From assembly GCF_002091475.1 (NCBI RefSeq), contig NZ_BCTR01000049.1, forward strand, positions 1 through 64,000: a stretch of DNA of 64,000 nucleotides, in the 5' to 3' direction. The notes beneath the pieces are model-generated. The model saw nothing but the letters and a program-made list of their open reading frames with translations. It had not been told where the DNA came from and did no database searches. Numbering within the stretch: the first letter of the stretch is position 1; each line of letters begins with the position of its first letter. Source of the stretch: Sphingomonas azotifigens NBRC 15497. Lineage in GTDB: Bacteria > Pseudomonadota > Alphaproteobacteria > Sphingomonadales > Sphingomonadaceae. Positions 1-8,940 of the stretch are shown in pieces. Position numbers and translations under genes: made by a program.

Positions 1-109
1 CCATGCCGGTGTTGATACGGTTCTGCGTGGTCGAAAGGTCCTTCTGCGTAGAGCTCAAGCTCTGCAGAGCAGCCATTGCGCCGACATTGGTGTTAACTGA
101 AAAAGACAT
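1..109 (-). CDS. Flagellin, N-terminal part (runs off the left edge)
   Basis: The reading frame begins with ATG at 109-107 on the minus strand and reads MSFSVNTNVGAMAALQSL, then SSTQKDLSTTQNRINTGM, at the window edge. This is the conserved N-terminal D0 helix of bacterial flagellin (NTN, A-L, TQ-L--TQNRI-TG), which packs in the core of the flagellar filament. A ribosome binding site (AGGAGA) lies 6 bases upstream of the ATG. Only 36 codons are visible, so the variable central domain and the C-terminal helix cannot be judged. The gene is divergent from the TonB-dependent receptor to its right and is probably unrelated to it. I could not recognise a sigma-28 or sigma-54 promoter upstream. Confidence 0.93.
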   Translation of the reverse strand, partial: MSFSVNTNVGAMAALQSLSSTQKDLSTTQNRINTGM

Positions 110-780
110 CTTACTCTCCTTCTAGAATGATAGCCGCTTCTGCGACTAGGACCTTTTCGCGGACCAGCGACGAGCCGCACCAGCGGTCGTATCTCCATTA
201 TGTGAAGAAGTGCATCATGCCCAAACTCACCCCCGTCATATTTGCAGTTAATTTATATTGAATCCCCTTCCTCGAGCAATTTCGTCCGCTTATTTTCACT
301 AAATCTAGCGATTAGGTTCATCAAGAGCCGTACGGGAATATATGATTCTCATGACAATTTACGACGACTTGACGTTACGAGCATAGTTCCATCCGTATTT
401 TCCACTATTCGAGACATGTTTTTTGATAACCAATCTCCCTGTTGCGCATCCGCTATCTTCATAGCCTCAACTGCTTCGGCTGCGCGCGAGTGGGCCGATG
501 CCCGCCCCACCCAAAGCCGGAACACGGCGCGGATGCCGGGAGCGCCTGCCGTTATCCGGACGAATCACGCCGGTCGGCACATGCCCGTTTCGGGATCAGC
601 ACCTGACAACATCAGCATCATCGCGCCCCGGCGAATTGTCACAACGACCATGCAGGCCGTGGACGCCCACCCTGACAACGGCCGGAATATCAAAGGGTTC
701 GGATGGGCCGTGCCGGTGCGACAGTCCGCGCTCCTCAGGGAAGCCGTGTGCCAGAATGCAACGCGCCGGGCGGCTGCGGC
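110..780. other. Intergenic region with an AT-rich stretch, no gene recognised
   Basis: This stretch separates the flagellin gene from the receptor gene. About 230-470 is clearly richer in A and T than the rest of the window. It presumably carries the flagellin promoter and leader. Open frames through it have no credible start signal and give low-complexity arginine/alanine-rich translations. I see no RNA gene here. Confidence 0.5.
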
Positions 781-796
781 GCAAGGTTTGTGCAAG
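781..796 (+). promoter_or_regulatory. Direct-repeat operator, site 1 (upstream of TBDR)
   Basis: The sequence GCAAG-GTTTGT-GCAAG is a direct repeat with an 11-base period. The same arrangement recurs at 4809, 8757 (minus), 8794 and, with one mismatch, at 22492, each time upstream of a gene of this module. Eleven-base direct repeats are the usual binding pattern of OmpR/PhoB-type regulators, and such a regulator is encoded at 4119. A possible -10 element (TACCCA, 807-812) begins 10 bases after the second half-site, so the repeat would replace the -35 box. Confidence 0.6.
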
Positions 797-910
797 CTTG
801 GCGGCCTACCCACTACACAAATGTTACAAACACCGCGGGGCACGAGAGTGCGATCGCGGACACGCAGCGAGGAGGTCGGCCCATACAGGGGGCCGGCGAT
901 CGAGAACAGC

Positions 911-931
911 GGCGCCCGCCGAACGGGCGCC
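911..931 (+). promoter_or_regulatory. Perfect GC hairpin just before the TBDR start
   Basis: GGCGCCCG (911-918) pairs perfectly with CGGGCGCC (924-931) around a 5-base loop. The stem ends 13 bases before the TTG start proposed for the receptor, so it would cover the ribosome-loading region. It could reduce or regulate translation of the receptor. This role is inference; only the inverted repeat is visible. Confidence 0.45.
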
Positions 932-944
932 GATCATCGGGGGC

Positions 945-3900
945 TTGAACTTGCAGAAAATCGAATTGCGTGTGTCGCTGCTCGCGCTGGGCGTCGCGCT
1001 CGGTACCGTTACCCACTTTCCTGCCATGGCGCAGACCACCGCCCCGGCCGCCGATGCCGGCAAGCCCGACGACACCGTCGCGGCCGATGGCCAGCAGACC
1101 ACGGTGCCCGAGACCAGCGCGGAGGAACGCGCCCGCCGCGCCAAGATCGTGCAATATGAAGACACGATCGAAGTGACCGGCAGCCGCCTGCAGAACGGCG
1201 ATCCGACCGGCCTTACCCAGGTGATCACCGCCAAGGAGATTCAGGCGCGCGGCGTGACCAGCGTCGAGGAACTGGTCCGCACCCTGCCGCAGAACGTCGC
1301 GACGATCGGCGCGATCACCAACGACCGCACCAAGGGCCCGCTCACCGCGCCGGGGCCGAGCAAGGTCGGCGTCTCCAACCTCGGCCAGCTCGGCGTCTCG
1401 GCCGCCAATCTGGGCGGCAGCGGCGCGGGCAATACGCTGATCCTCGTCAACGGCCGCCGCGTCGCCGGCGCCGCGGGCATCGAGGAAGGCTTCGCCAATC
1501 TCAACAACATCCCGCTCAACGCGATCGAGCGCGTCGAGATCAACATGAGCGGCGCATCGGCGGTCTACGGCGCCGACGCGATGGGCGGCGTGATCAACTT
1601 CATCCTGAAGAAGAACTACACCGGCACCACGCTTTCGGCGCAGCACGAATTTTCGAGCAATGCCGCCAGCAACTCGCGCTTCAGCATCGCCTCGGGCGTC
1701 GCCTGGGGTTCGGGCAACCTCTCGGGCACCGCAAGCTATACGCATCGCAATCCGGTAAACAACTACAAGACCGGCTATGTGACGCAGGACTATTCGAGCT
1801 TCTACGGCGGCGATGCGGACTTCGACCGTCGCACCTTCTCGCGCGGGCTGCAGCCGGGCGTGATCGTCAGCAGCACCAGCACCGTCGATCCGGTGACGTT
1901 CAACACGATCACCCGGGAAACCGGGATGAGCGTTCGCCCCGGCCTGACCGGTGCGCCCAAGATCAGCGACTTCATCCAGCTTCCCGATTCGGCCAAGCGC
2001 GACTATGTGCCCGAATTCGGCGGCCCGAAGACCGACACGATCACCGCGACGCTGAGCCTCGAGCAGGAAATCACCCGCAAGCTCAGCTTCTTCGCGGACG
2101 GGCTCTACACGCGCTCGAAGAACTCGCAGCTCACCGATTACCAACAGGGCCTGAACGTGGTGCTTGGGCCGGGGCAATATTACAACCCGTTCCCGGCCAC
2201 CTATTTCAGCCGGTTCGACCCGGGCACGCGCGTCTCCTACTATCCGCAGGCGGAAATCGACAGCGGCAAGTTCCCGAACGCGCACATCAAGAACTCGCAG
2301 CAGCAATGGACGATCGATGCCGGTCTGCGCTACCAGCTGAACAGCAACACCCGTCTCGAATTCGTGTTCACCACGTCGACGTCGCGGTCCAACGCCGATT
2401 CGACCATCCTGGGCTCGCTGGTCTCGTTCAAGGCGGACCCCAAGGCGCCGACCGGCTATTCGTGCTATAACTTCGCGATCGCCAACAACCAGTATCGCGG
2501 GCCGAACCTGGATGCCTACAAGGCGGCATTCCAGAAGCAGTGCGCCGCGCTGACCAGCACGGATCCCGCGACCGCGTTCAATCCGTGGCGCAGCGACCTG
2601 AACGCGCCCGGCGCCGATGCCTCGATCTTCCTGTACAACGACGCGCAGGAAAACCGGCAGTCGCAGAACAAGAACTACGAACTGCACATGAACGGCGTGC
2701 TGGTCGATCTGCCCGGCGGCCGGCTGAACTATGCGATCGGCGGCGAGTATAACGACGACGGCGTCAACAGCCGCGAAGTGAACACCAAGACTGGTGCCGC
2801 CGTGAGCCGCACCCGTTACGCTGCCTTCGGCGAACTGACGGTGCCGGTGATCGGCGGCCGCTGGAAACTGCCGCTGGTCCGCTCGCTACTGTTCAGCCTG
2901 GCGGCGCGCAACGACACCTATCTGACCGACGGCGCCGTCGGCACGGTCAACAACGTGCCCTATGACCAGGGCGGCCAGATCATCTTCGGCCACAACCGCT
3001 TCTCGCGCACCACCCCCTCGGTGGGGTTCCGCTGGGAACCGGTGCGGACGCTCACGCTGCGCGGCAAATGGTCGCAGGGCTTCCGCGCGCCGCCCTATAC
3101 CCAGCTGTTCAGCCTGACCGGCACGAACAACAGCTATTACACCACGATCTATGATGATCCGCTCTACACCTGCACGGTGAACTGCATCGTTTCGCGGGGT
3201 CGCGTCGGCTATCAGGTGCCTATCGTCCAGGCGCCCAACCCGAACCTCAAGCCGCAGACGTCGAACCAGTATAATCTCGGTGGCACCTGGGCGCCCGAGG
3301 GCGTCCTGCGCGGGCTGCGCGCGACGGTGACCTACAACTACACGAAGATCAGCAACGAATACGCCAATCTTCAGGACCTCTACCTGGTCACGCCCCTCCT
3401 CCAGACCTACAAGCTTCCGGAGTTCTATCCACGCGATGCGTCCGGCCGAATCACCCAGCAGCGCAACCTCATCTACAACATCGCCGGCTCGCGTTATTCC
3501 TCGATCACCTATGAGCTGAACTACAGCATCGAGACCGGGCTCGGCCGGTTCGAGCCCGGCCTGACCGTGCTTCAGAACCTCAAGTCCGAACGCAAGCTCA
3601 CCGAGGCCTCCGCGCCGATCTCGCAGCTCGGCAAGGTGCTGGGGCCGGACAAGTACAAGATCGTCGGCTCGCTGGGGTGGAGCAAGGGCGACTTCAACGC
3701 CATGGTCTGGGGTTATTACACGCCCGGTTACACCAACAACTACACGGTCTACCAGGCCGCTGGCGTCTACTACGACACCAACCAGATCCGCCCGGTACGG
3801 TCCTACACCACCTTCGATCTCACCGGATCGTGGCGGGTACGCAAGGACGTGCGGCTGAACCTGGCGGCGCGCAACATCTTCGATGCCAAGCCGCCCTTCG

Positions 3901-3986
3901 TGGTGATCGACAGCCTGCCCTACGATACCGCGCGCTACAACGTCGCCGGGCGGACCGGCTCGCTCGAGCTGCAATTCTCCTTCTAG
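945..3986 (+). CDS. TonB-dependent outer-membrane receptor
   Basis: This is a 1013-residue receptor for energised uptake across the outer membrane; the substrate is unknown. The proposed TTG start gives a clean signal peptide: a short basic start, the hydrophobic run VSLLALGVALGTVTHF, then AMA|Q at residue 29/30. The plug domain follows, with QVITAKEIQARGVTSVEELV, ILVNGRR, RVEINMSGASAVYGADAMGG and VINFILKK. The 22-strand barrel ends in a terminal phenylalanine (LELQFSF). No N-terminal STN signalling domain is present. The same frame is open further upstream, but that part lacks a signal peptide and contains the operator. It is the first gene of the module sharing the GCAAG operator. Family assignment is sure; the start codon is less so. 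Confidence 0.9.
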   Translation: MNLQKIELRVSLLALGVALGTVTHFPAMAQTTAPAADAGKPDDTVAADGQQTTVPETSAEERARRAKIVQYEDTIEVTGSRLQNGDPTGLTQVITAKEIQARGVTSVEELVRTLPQNVATIGAITNDRTKGPLTAPGPSKVGVSNLGQLGVSAANLGGSGAGNTLILVNGRRVAGAAGIEEGFANLNNIPLNAIERVEINMSGASAVYGADAMGGVINFILKKNYTGTTLSAQHEFSSNAASNSRFSIASGVAWGSGNLSGTASYTHRNPVNNYKTGYVTQDYSSFYGGDADFDRRTFSRGLQPGVIVSSTSTVDPVTFNTITRETGMSVRPGLTGAPKISDFIQLPDSAKRDYVPEFGGPKTDTITATLSLEQEITRKLSFFADGLYTRSKNSQLTDYQQGLNVVLGPGQYYNPFPATYFSRFDPGTRVSYYPQAEIDSGKFPNAHIKNSQQQWTIDAGLRYQLNSNTRLEFVFTTSTSRSNADSTILGSLVSFKADPKAPTGYSCYNFAIANNQYRGPNLDAYKAAFQKQCAALTSTDPATAFNPWRSDLNAPGADASIFLYNDAQENRQSQNKNYELHMNGVLVDLPGGRLNYAIGGEYNDDGVNSREVNTKTGAAVSRTRYAAFGELTVPVIGGRWKLPLVRSLLFSLAARNDTYLTDGAVGTVNNVPYDQGGQIIFGHNRFSRTTPSVGFRWEPVRTLTLRGKWSQGFRAPPYTQLFSLTGTNNSYYTTIYDDPLYTCTVNCIVSRGRVGYQVPIVQAPNPNLKPQTSNQYNLGGTWAPEGVLRGLRATVTYNYTKISNEYANLQDLYLVTPLLQTYKLPEFYPRDASGRITQQRNLIYNIAGSRYSSITYELNYSIETGLGRFEPGLTVLQNLKSERKLTEASAPISQLGKVLGPDKYKIVGSLGWSKGDFNAMVWGYYTPGYTNNYTVYQAAGVYYDTNQIRPVRSYTTFDLTGSWRVRKDVRLNLAARNIFDAKPPFVVIDSLPYDTARYNVAGRTGSLELQFSF

Positions 3987-4054
3987 TCCCGGGGGCTGGT
4001 GAACCTTGTCGGCATCATTGTATCCCTATGTCGGCGGGATCACCGGAACCCGGT

Positions 4055-4088
4055 GGGGGCAGGCCGTTTCCTTCGCGGGCCTGCCCCC
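4055..4088 (+). terminator. 11-bp hairpin between TBDR and response regulator
   Basis: GGGGGCAGGCC (4055-4065) pairs perfectly with GGCCTGCCCCC (4078-4088) over a 12-base loop, 69 bases after the receptor stop and 30 bases before the regulator ATG. No T-run follows, so it is either a weak terminator or attenuator for the receptor transcript, or a leader structure for the regulator gene. Confidence 0.45.
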
Positions 4089-4118
4089 TCCCCCCGGAGG
4101 CGCGAGCGAGGAAGCATA

Positions 4119-4790
4119 ATGCGGTTGTTGCTGGTCGAGGACGATGCGGATATCGCCGAAACGCTGGTCGCGTTTCTGGAGCGCAACGGCTTCGTCGTCG
4201 ACGTCGCGGACTCGCTCGCCATGGCCGAGGACGCGATCGAGTGCGGCGGGTTCGACCTGATCCTGCTCGATCGCGTGTTGCCGGACGGCGACGGCGTGGC
4301 GCTGATCGGCCATGCCAAGGCACGCAACAACCCGCAGCGCTTCCTGCTGCTGACCGCACTCAGCGAGATCGACGACCGGGTCGACGCGCTCGAGCTCGGC
4401 GCCGACGATTATCTCAGCAAGCCGTTCGAGCCGCGCGAATTGCTGGCGCGCATCCGCAACGCGCTGCGCCGCCCGCTCAACGCCGAGCGCGAGCTGCGCA
4501 GCTTCGGCCCACTCACCCTCGACGTCGAGGCTTGCAGCTTCACCGTCGACGGCACACCGCTCGCCCTGCGCCGCACCGAGGCGCTGGTGCTGGAGGCGCT
4601 GATGGCGCGGCCCGGCCAGCTCGTGCGGCGCGAAACGCTGGAATCGCGGGTGTATGGCTATGACAAGTTCGTCAACGCCAACTCGCTGGAATCGCAGATC
4701 TCGCGCCTGCGCCGCAATCTTGGCGAGCATACCGGGCAGGTGAAGATCCATGCCGTGCGCGGCATGGGCTATCAGCTCGTCCTCGAATGA
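4119..4790 (+). CDS. OmpR/PhoB-family response regulator
   Basis: This 223-residue regulator has a receiver domain and a winged-helix DNA-binding domain. Acidic residues D8/D9, the phospho-acceptor D51 in LILLDRVLPDGDG, T79 and K101 (YLSKPF) are all present, so it should be phosphorylatable. The C-terminal half carries LRRTEALVLEALMARPGQLV and ends ...KIHAVRGMGYQLVLE, typical of OmpR-type DNA-binding domains. The ATG at 4119 is preceded by GAGGAAG; upstream extensions are not plausible. No kinase gene is adjacent; the only kinase nearby is at 21008, at the other end of the module. This protein is the obvious candidate to bind the GCAAG direct repeats. No copy of the repeat precedes its own gene, so it may be co-transcribed with the receptor or have its own promoter. 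Confidence 0.92.
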   Translation: MRLLLVEDDADIAETLVAFLERNGFVVDVADSLAMAEDAIECGGFDLILLDRVLPDGDGVALIGHAKARNNPQRFLLLTALSEIDDRVDALELGADDYLSKPFEPRELLARIRNALRRPLNAERELRSFGPLTLDVEACSFTVDGTPLALRRTEALVLEALMARPGQLVRRETLESRVYGYDKFVNANSLESQISRLRRNLGEHTGQVKIHAVRGMGYQLVLE

Positions 4791-4808
4791 CCATCGCCGG
4801 CCGCAGCG

Positions 4809-4824
4809 GCAAGCCTCGTGCAAG
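4809..4824 (+). promoter_or_regulatory. Direct-repeat operator, site 2 (upstream of MoxR)
   Basis: GCAAG-CCTCGT-GCAAG, 11-base period, lies in the 90-base gap between the response regulator and the MoxR gene and ends 56 bases before the MoxR ATG. It matches sites 1 and 3 in half-site, spacing and orientation relative to the gene. A good -10 hexamer is less obvious here than at the other sites. Confidence 0.6.
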
Positions 4825-4880
4825 CCAGCCATGCCAAGGCCGGGCTCTATTTCACCCAAGCATAACGGAATTTCCACCCG

Positions 4881-5876
<996 letters not shown>

Positions 5877-5898
5877 GGCTGGGGCCTGGCATCCAGCC
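5877..5898. terminator. Small hairpin between convergent genes
   Basis: GGCTGG (5877-5882) pairs with CCAGCC (5893-5898) immediately after the MoxR stop codon, in the 67-base gap between the convergent MoxR and M16 genes. It could end transcription from one or both sides. There is no T-run, so confidence is modest. Confidence 0.35.
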
Positions 5899-5943
5899 GG
5901 GCAGCTATGGCTGGGCTCCGGGAACGCGTCCGATGGGCCTTCC

Positions 5944-8700
5944 CTACCGCACCCGCTTCCCCGTCACATCCCAGACCTCCACCGGCGCCAGCCCGAGACC
6001 CCGCACCTCCGTCTCGATCCGGGCGAGGTCGCCGACCACCACCCAGGTGAGCGCATCGGCGCGGTAGGTCCGCGCGGCGAGCGAACGCGCGCCGTCCAGC
6101 GTCACCTGCGACAGGCGCCCGATCATCCCCTCGGCATAGCTGCGCGGCTGGCCATAGGTGTCGGCGGCGACGATCGCGGCGAGGAACGCGCTGTTGCCGC
6201 CAAAGGCCATCGGCCCCTGCTGGATCGCGGCCGCGCGCTCGCGCTCCAGCTCGGCGGCCGCCAGCGGGTGATCGCCGGTGAAGTCGCGGATCTGGTTGCG
6301 GATCTCCAGCATGCTCGCCGCGGTCTTGTCGGCCTGCACGGTGCCGCTGGCGGTGAACAGGCGCGGGCCGGTGGGGCTTTCGGCGATCGACGCGCCAAAG
6401 CCATAGGCCCAGCCCCGGGTCTCGCGCAGATCGGTGTTGAGCCGGCTCTGGAAGCTGCCGCCCAGCACCGCATCCACCAGCCGCTCGGTCGCGGCGAAAT
6501 CGGCGGCATAGGGACCGACGAGATGGCCGGCGGTGATGCTGGTCTGCGGCGCGCCCGGCGCATCGACCAGGATGATCCGCGGGGCCGCCTCGGTCGCGGG
6601 CGGGATCGGCGGGATCGCGCTCGGCTGCACCGGTTTCCAGCTGCCGAAATGACGTTCCGCCAGCGCCTTGGCCTGGGCCAGGGTGATGTCGCCGATCAGA
6701 TAGAGCGTCGCGTCGTTCGGGCCGAGCTCGGCATCGTGGAAGCGCTGGATCGCGGCGCGATCGAGCGCGCGGGCCGCCTCGCGCGTGGCGATGCGGCCGA
6801 GCGGGTGATCGGCACCCCAGATCGCGCGGGCATAAAGCGGGCCGGCCGCCGCCATCGGATTGCGGGCGAGCCCGTCGAACTGGGTGTCGATCGCCTCGCG
6901 CAGCTTGTCCACTTCCGCCTGCGGATAGGCGGGGTTGCGCACCGCATCGGCGGCAAGCGCGAACACCGCGTCGAGCTGCGCCCCGGCGGCGCTCCAGCTG
7001 ACCGCCGCCTGCCGCCCGCCGACATCGACGGAAAGCCCGGCGCCGAGCGCCGCCATGCGCGCGGCGAAGCGCGTCCGATCGAGCGTGGCGGTGCCTTCGT
7101 CGAGCATCGCAAAGGCCTGGCGCGCGGCGCCGGCGGCATAGTGCGGATCGAGCAGCGAGCCCGTCTCGAACTGCAGGCGGGCCTGCACCATCGGCAGGCC
7201 GTGCCGCTCGGCGACGACGATCTTCAGCCCGTTGGCGAGGCGCGTCTCGGCGATCGGGGGGAAATGGACCGCGCCGATCGTTGCCTGCACCGGCGGCGGG
7301 GTGGTGGCGGTGGCGGCATCCTCCTTGCCCGCCTGGAGCAGCGGGGTGGGCAACAGGCGCAGCTCGTAATAGGGGCGGCCGAGCCATTTCGCGGCGATCG
7401 CGCGGACCTCGGGCGCGGTGGCCGCGCCGATCCAGTCGCGCTGCCGGAGGAAATAGGTGGGGTCGTCGTGATCGACCATGCTCGCCAGCAGCCAGCCGCC
7501 CACCGCCGGCGCGTGCTCCATCATGCGGAGCAGGGCGACGTCCGAACTGGCGATGACCGCCTGCAGCCGCTCGGCATCGGGGCCGGCGGCGAGAAACCGG
7601 GCCAGCGCCGCATCGATCGCCGGCGCGGCCTGCTCGGCCGTCACGCCGGGGCGCAGCGCGACCGACAGGGTAAAGCTGCTGCCGAGCTGGCTTTCCTCCA
7701 GCCGCGCGCTGACGCCCAGCGCGACCTTCGCCTCGTCGACCAGCGCGCGCACCAGCGGCGTTGCCTGCGAACCGGCCATGGTCTTGGCGGCGAGCTGGAG
7801 CAGCGTCTTCTCCCGCGCATTCTCGTTGGAGACCGGCCAGGTCCGGTTGACCGAGGCGACCGGCACCGCATCGTACAGCGTCTCGCGCTTCACCTCGGCG
7901 AAGGACGGCAGCCACTGGTCGGTCCGGTCGATCGCCTTGCCCGGCCGCACCGCGCCGAAATAGCGGGTGATCTTGGCGCGCGCCGTCTCGAAATCGATAT
8001 CGCCGGCCACCACCAGCACCGCGTTGGCGGCGCCGTAATAGTCGGAGAACCATTGCTTCACGTCCGCCAGCGAGGCGCGATCGAGATCCTCCATCGATCC
8101 GATCACCGAATGGGCATAGGGGTGGCCCGGCGGATAGAAGCCGGCGAGAAAGCGGTCGGCCGCCTTGGCGCCGGGCTGCAATTCGCCCTGGCGCTTCTCG
8201 TTCTTCACCACGCCGCGCTGCTCTTCCAGCTCCTCGGGCGTGATGCCGTCGGCGAGATACTGCATCCGGTCCGCTTCCATCCACAGCGCCCGATCGAGCG
8301 CGCCGGTAGGCACCGTCTCGTGATAGTCGGTCCAGTCGGTGGTGGTCTGGCCGTTGATGTCACCCGCGCCGATCGCCTCCAGCGCCTGGAGGAAGCCGCC
8401 CTTCCGGTTGCGCGTCGACTGGAACATCAGATGCTCGAACAAATGGGCGAAGCCGCTGCGGCCGGCCGGCTCGTCCTTCGATCCGGTGCGATAGCGCACG
8501 CCGACATGGACGCTGGGCACCGCATGATCGGTGTAGACGATCGCGGTGAGGCCGTTGGGCAGCGTGAAGCTGCGATAGGCGATCTTCACCCGCTCCACCT
8601 TCGGCGCGGCGGCCTGGGGCCCGGCCCAGGCGGCAGGGGCAGCGACGAACGAGACACTGGCGAGCAGCCCGAGAAGCAGGGCGGTGCGGGAAGCGGTCAA
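5944..8700 (-). CDS. Secreted M16-family zinc metallopeptidase
   Basis: This 918-residue protein has the two-module architecture of M16 (pitrilysin/PqqL-like) peptidases. The inverted zinc motif HLFEH is at residues 86-90, followed by a conserved acidic region (WMEADRM, VVKNEKRQGE), so the N-terminal module should be active; the C-terminal module lacks the motif, as is normal. The start is taken as TTG at 8700, preceded by AGGA, because it gives a signal peptide (TALLLGLLASVSFVAAPAAWA|G). Longer frames would run through the operator region. It should be periplasmic. M16 enzymes are known to work with TBDRs in peptide or protein import, for example FusC with FusA. It is convergent to MoxR and divergent from the six-gene operon, with its own minus-strand copy of the operator. 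Confidence 0.93.
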   Translation of the reverse strand: MTASRTALLLGLLASVSFVAAPAAWAGPQAAAPKVERVKIAYRSFTLPNGLTAIVYTDHAVPSVHVGVRYRTGSKDEPAGRSGFAHLFEHLMFQSTRNRKGGFLQALEAIGAGDINGQTTTDWTDYHETVPTGALDRALWMEADRMQYLADGITPEELEEQRGVVKNEKRQGELQPGAKAADRFLAGFYPPGHPYAHSVIGSMEDLDRASLADVKQWFSDYYGAANAVLVVAGDIDFETARAKITRYFGAVRPGKAIDRTDQWLPSFAEVKRETLYDAVPVASVNRTWPVSNENAREKTLLQLAAKTMAGSQATPLVRALVDEAKVALGVSARLEESQLGSSFTLSVALRPGVTAEQAAPAIDAALARFLAAGPDAERLQAVIASSDVALLRMMEHAPAVGGWLLASMVDHDDPTYFLRQRDWIGAATAPEVRAIAAKWLGRPYYELRLLPTPLLQAGKEDAATATTPPPVQATIGAVHFPPIAETRLANGLKIVVAERHGLPMVQARLQFETGSLLDPHYAAGAARQAFAMLDEGTATLDRTRFAARMAALGAGLSVDVGGRQAAVSWSAAGAQLDAVFALAADAVRNPAYPQAEVDKLREAIDTQFDGLARNPMAAAGPLYARAIWGADHPLGRIATREAARALDRAAIQRFHDAELGPNDATLYLIGDITLAQAKALAERHFGSWKPVQPSAIPPIPPATEAAPRIILVDAPGAPQTSITAGHLVGPYAADFAATERLVDAVLGGSFQSRLNTDLRETRGWAYGFGASIAESPTGPRLFTASGTVQADKTAASMLEIRNQIRDFTGDHPLAAAELERERAAAIQQGPMAFGGNSAFLAAIVAADTYGQPRSYAEGMIGRLSQVTLDGARSLAARTYRADALTWVVVGDLARIETEVRGLGLAPVEVWDVTGKRVR

Positions 8701-8756
8701 CGGGGGGATCCTGTGCTGAACGGGCCTGGCGCCCGGGCAGCATCCTGCATGCGAAG

Positions 8757-8772
8757 CTTGCAGCAGCCTTGC
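8757..8772 (-). promoter_or_regulatory. Direct-repeat operator, site 3 (minus orientation, for the M16 gene)
   Basis: Read on the minus strand this is GCAAG-GCTGCT-GCAAG, again with an 11-base period. It points towards the M16 gene and ends 56 bases before its TTG start. The distance is nearly the same as at the MoxR site. Together with the plus-oriented site at 8794 it gives each divergent unit its own operator. Confidence 0.6.
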
Positions 8773-8793
8773 AGCCGAAACTCGGGCCGCCGC

Positions 8794-8809
8794 GCAAGGT
8801 TGGTGCAAG
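8794..8809 (+). promoter_or_regulatory. Direct-repeat operator, site 4 (for the six-gene operon)
   Basis: GCAAG-GTTGGT-GCAAG with an 11-base period, oriented towards the operon starting at 8941. A -10-like TAGCCA (8820-8825) begins exactly 10 bases after the second half-site, the same spacing as at sites 1 and 5. The predicted leader of the operon mRNA is a little over 100 bases. Confidence 0.6.
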
Positions 8810-8940
8810 CCTGAACGCGTAGCCATCAAAGGAGTCGTTGTCGGGCACTCGCTTCCCTTGGGCGGCGCTGTTGCTCTTCCGCGCGGGATTGCGCAGACGC
8901 CGGCTCGGGGTCGCGCTTCCCGCACCAGCCAGGATCACGG

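Noticed and set aside
110..240. Sigma-54 or sigma-28 promoter for the flagellin gene.
   Set aside because: I looked for GG-N10-GC and for the TAAA...GCCGATAA pattern on the minus strand and found only poor matches.
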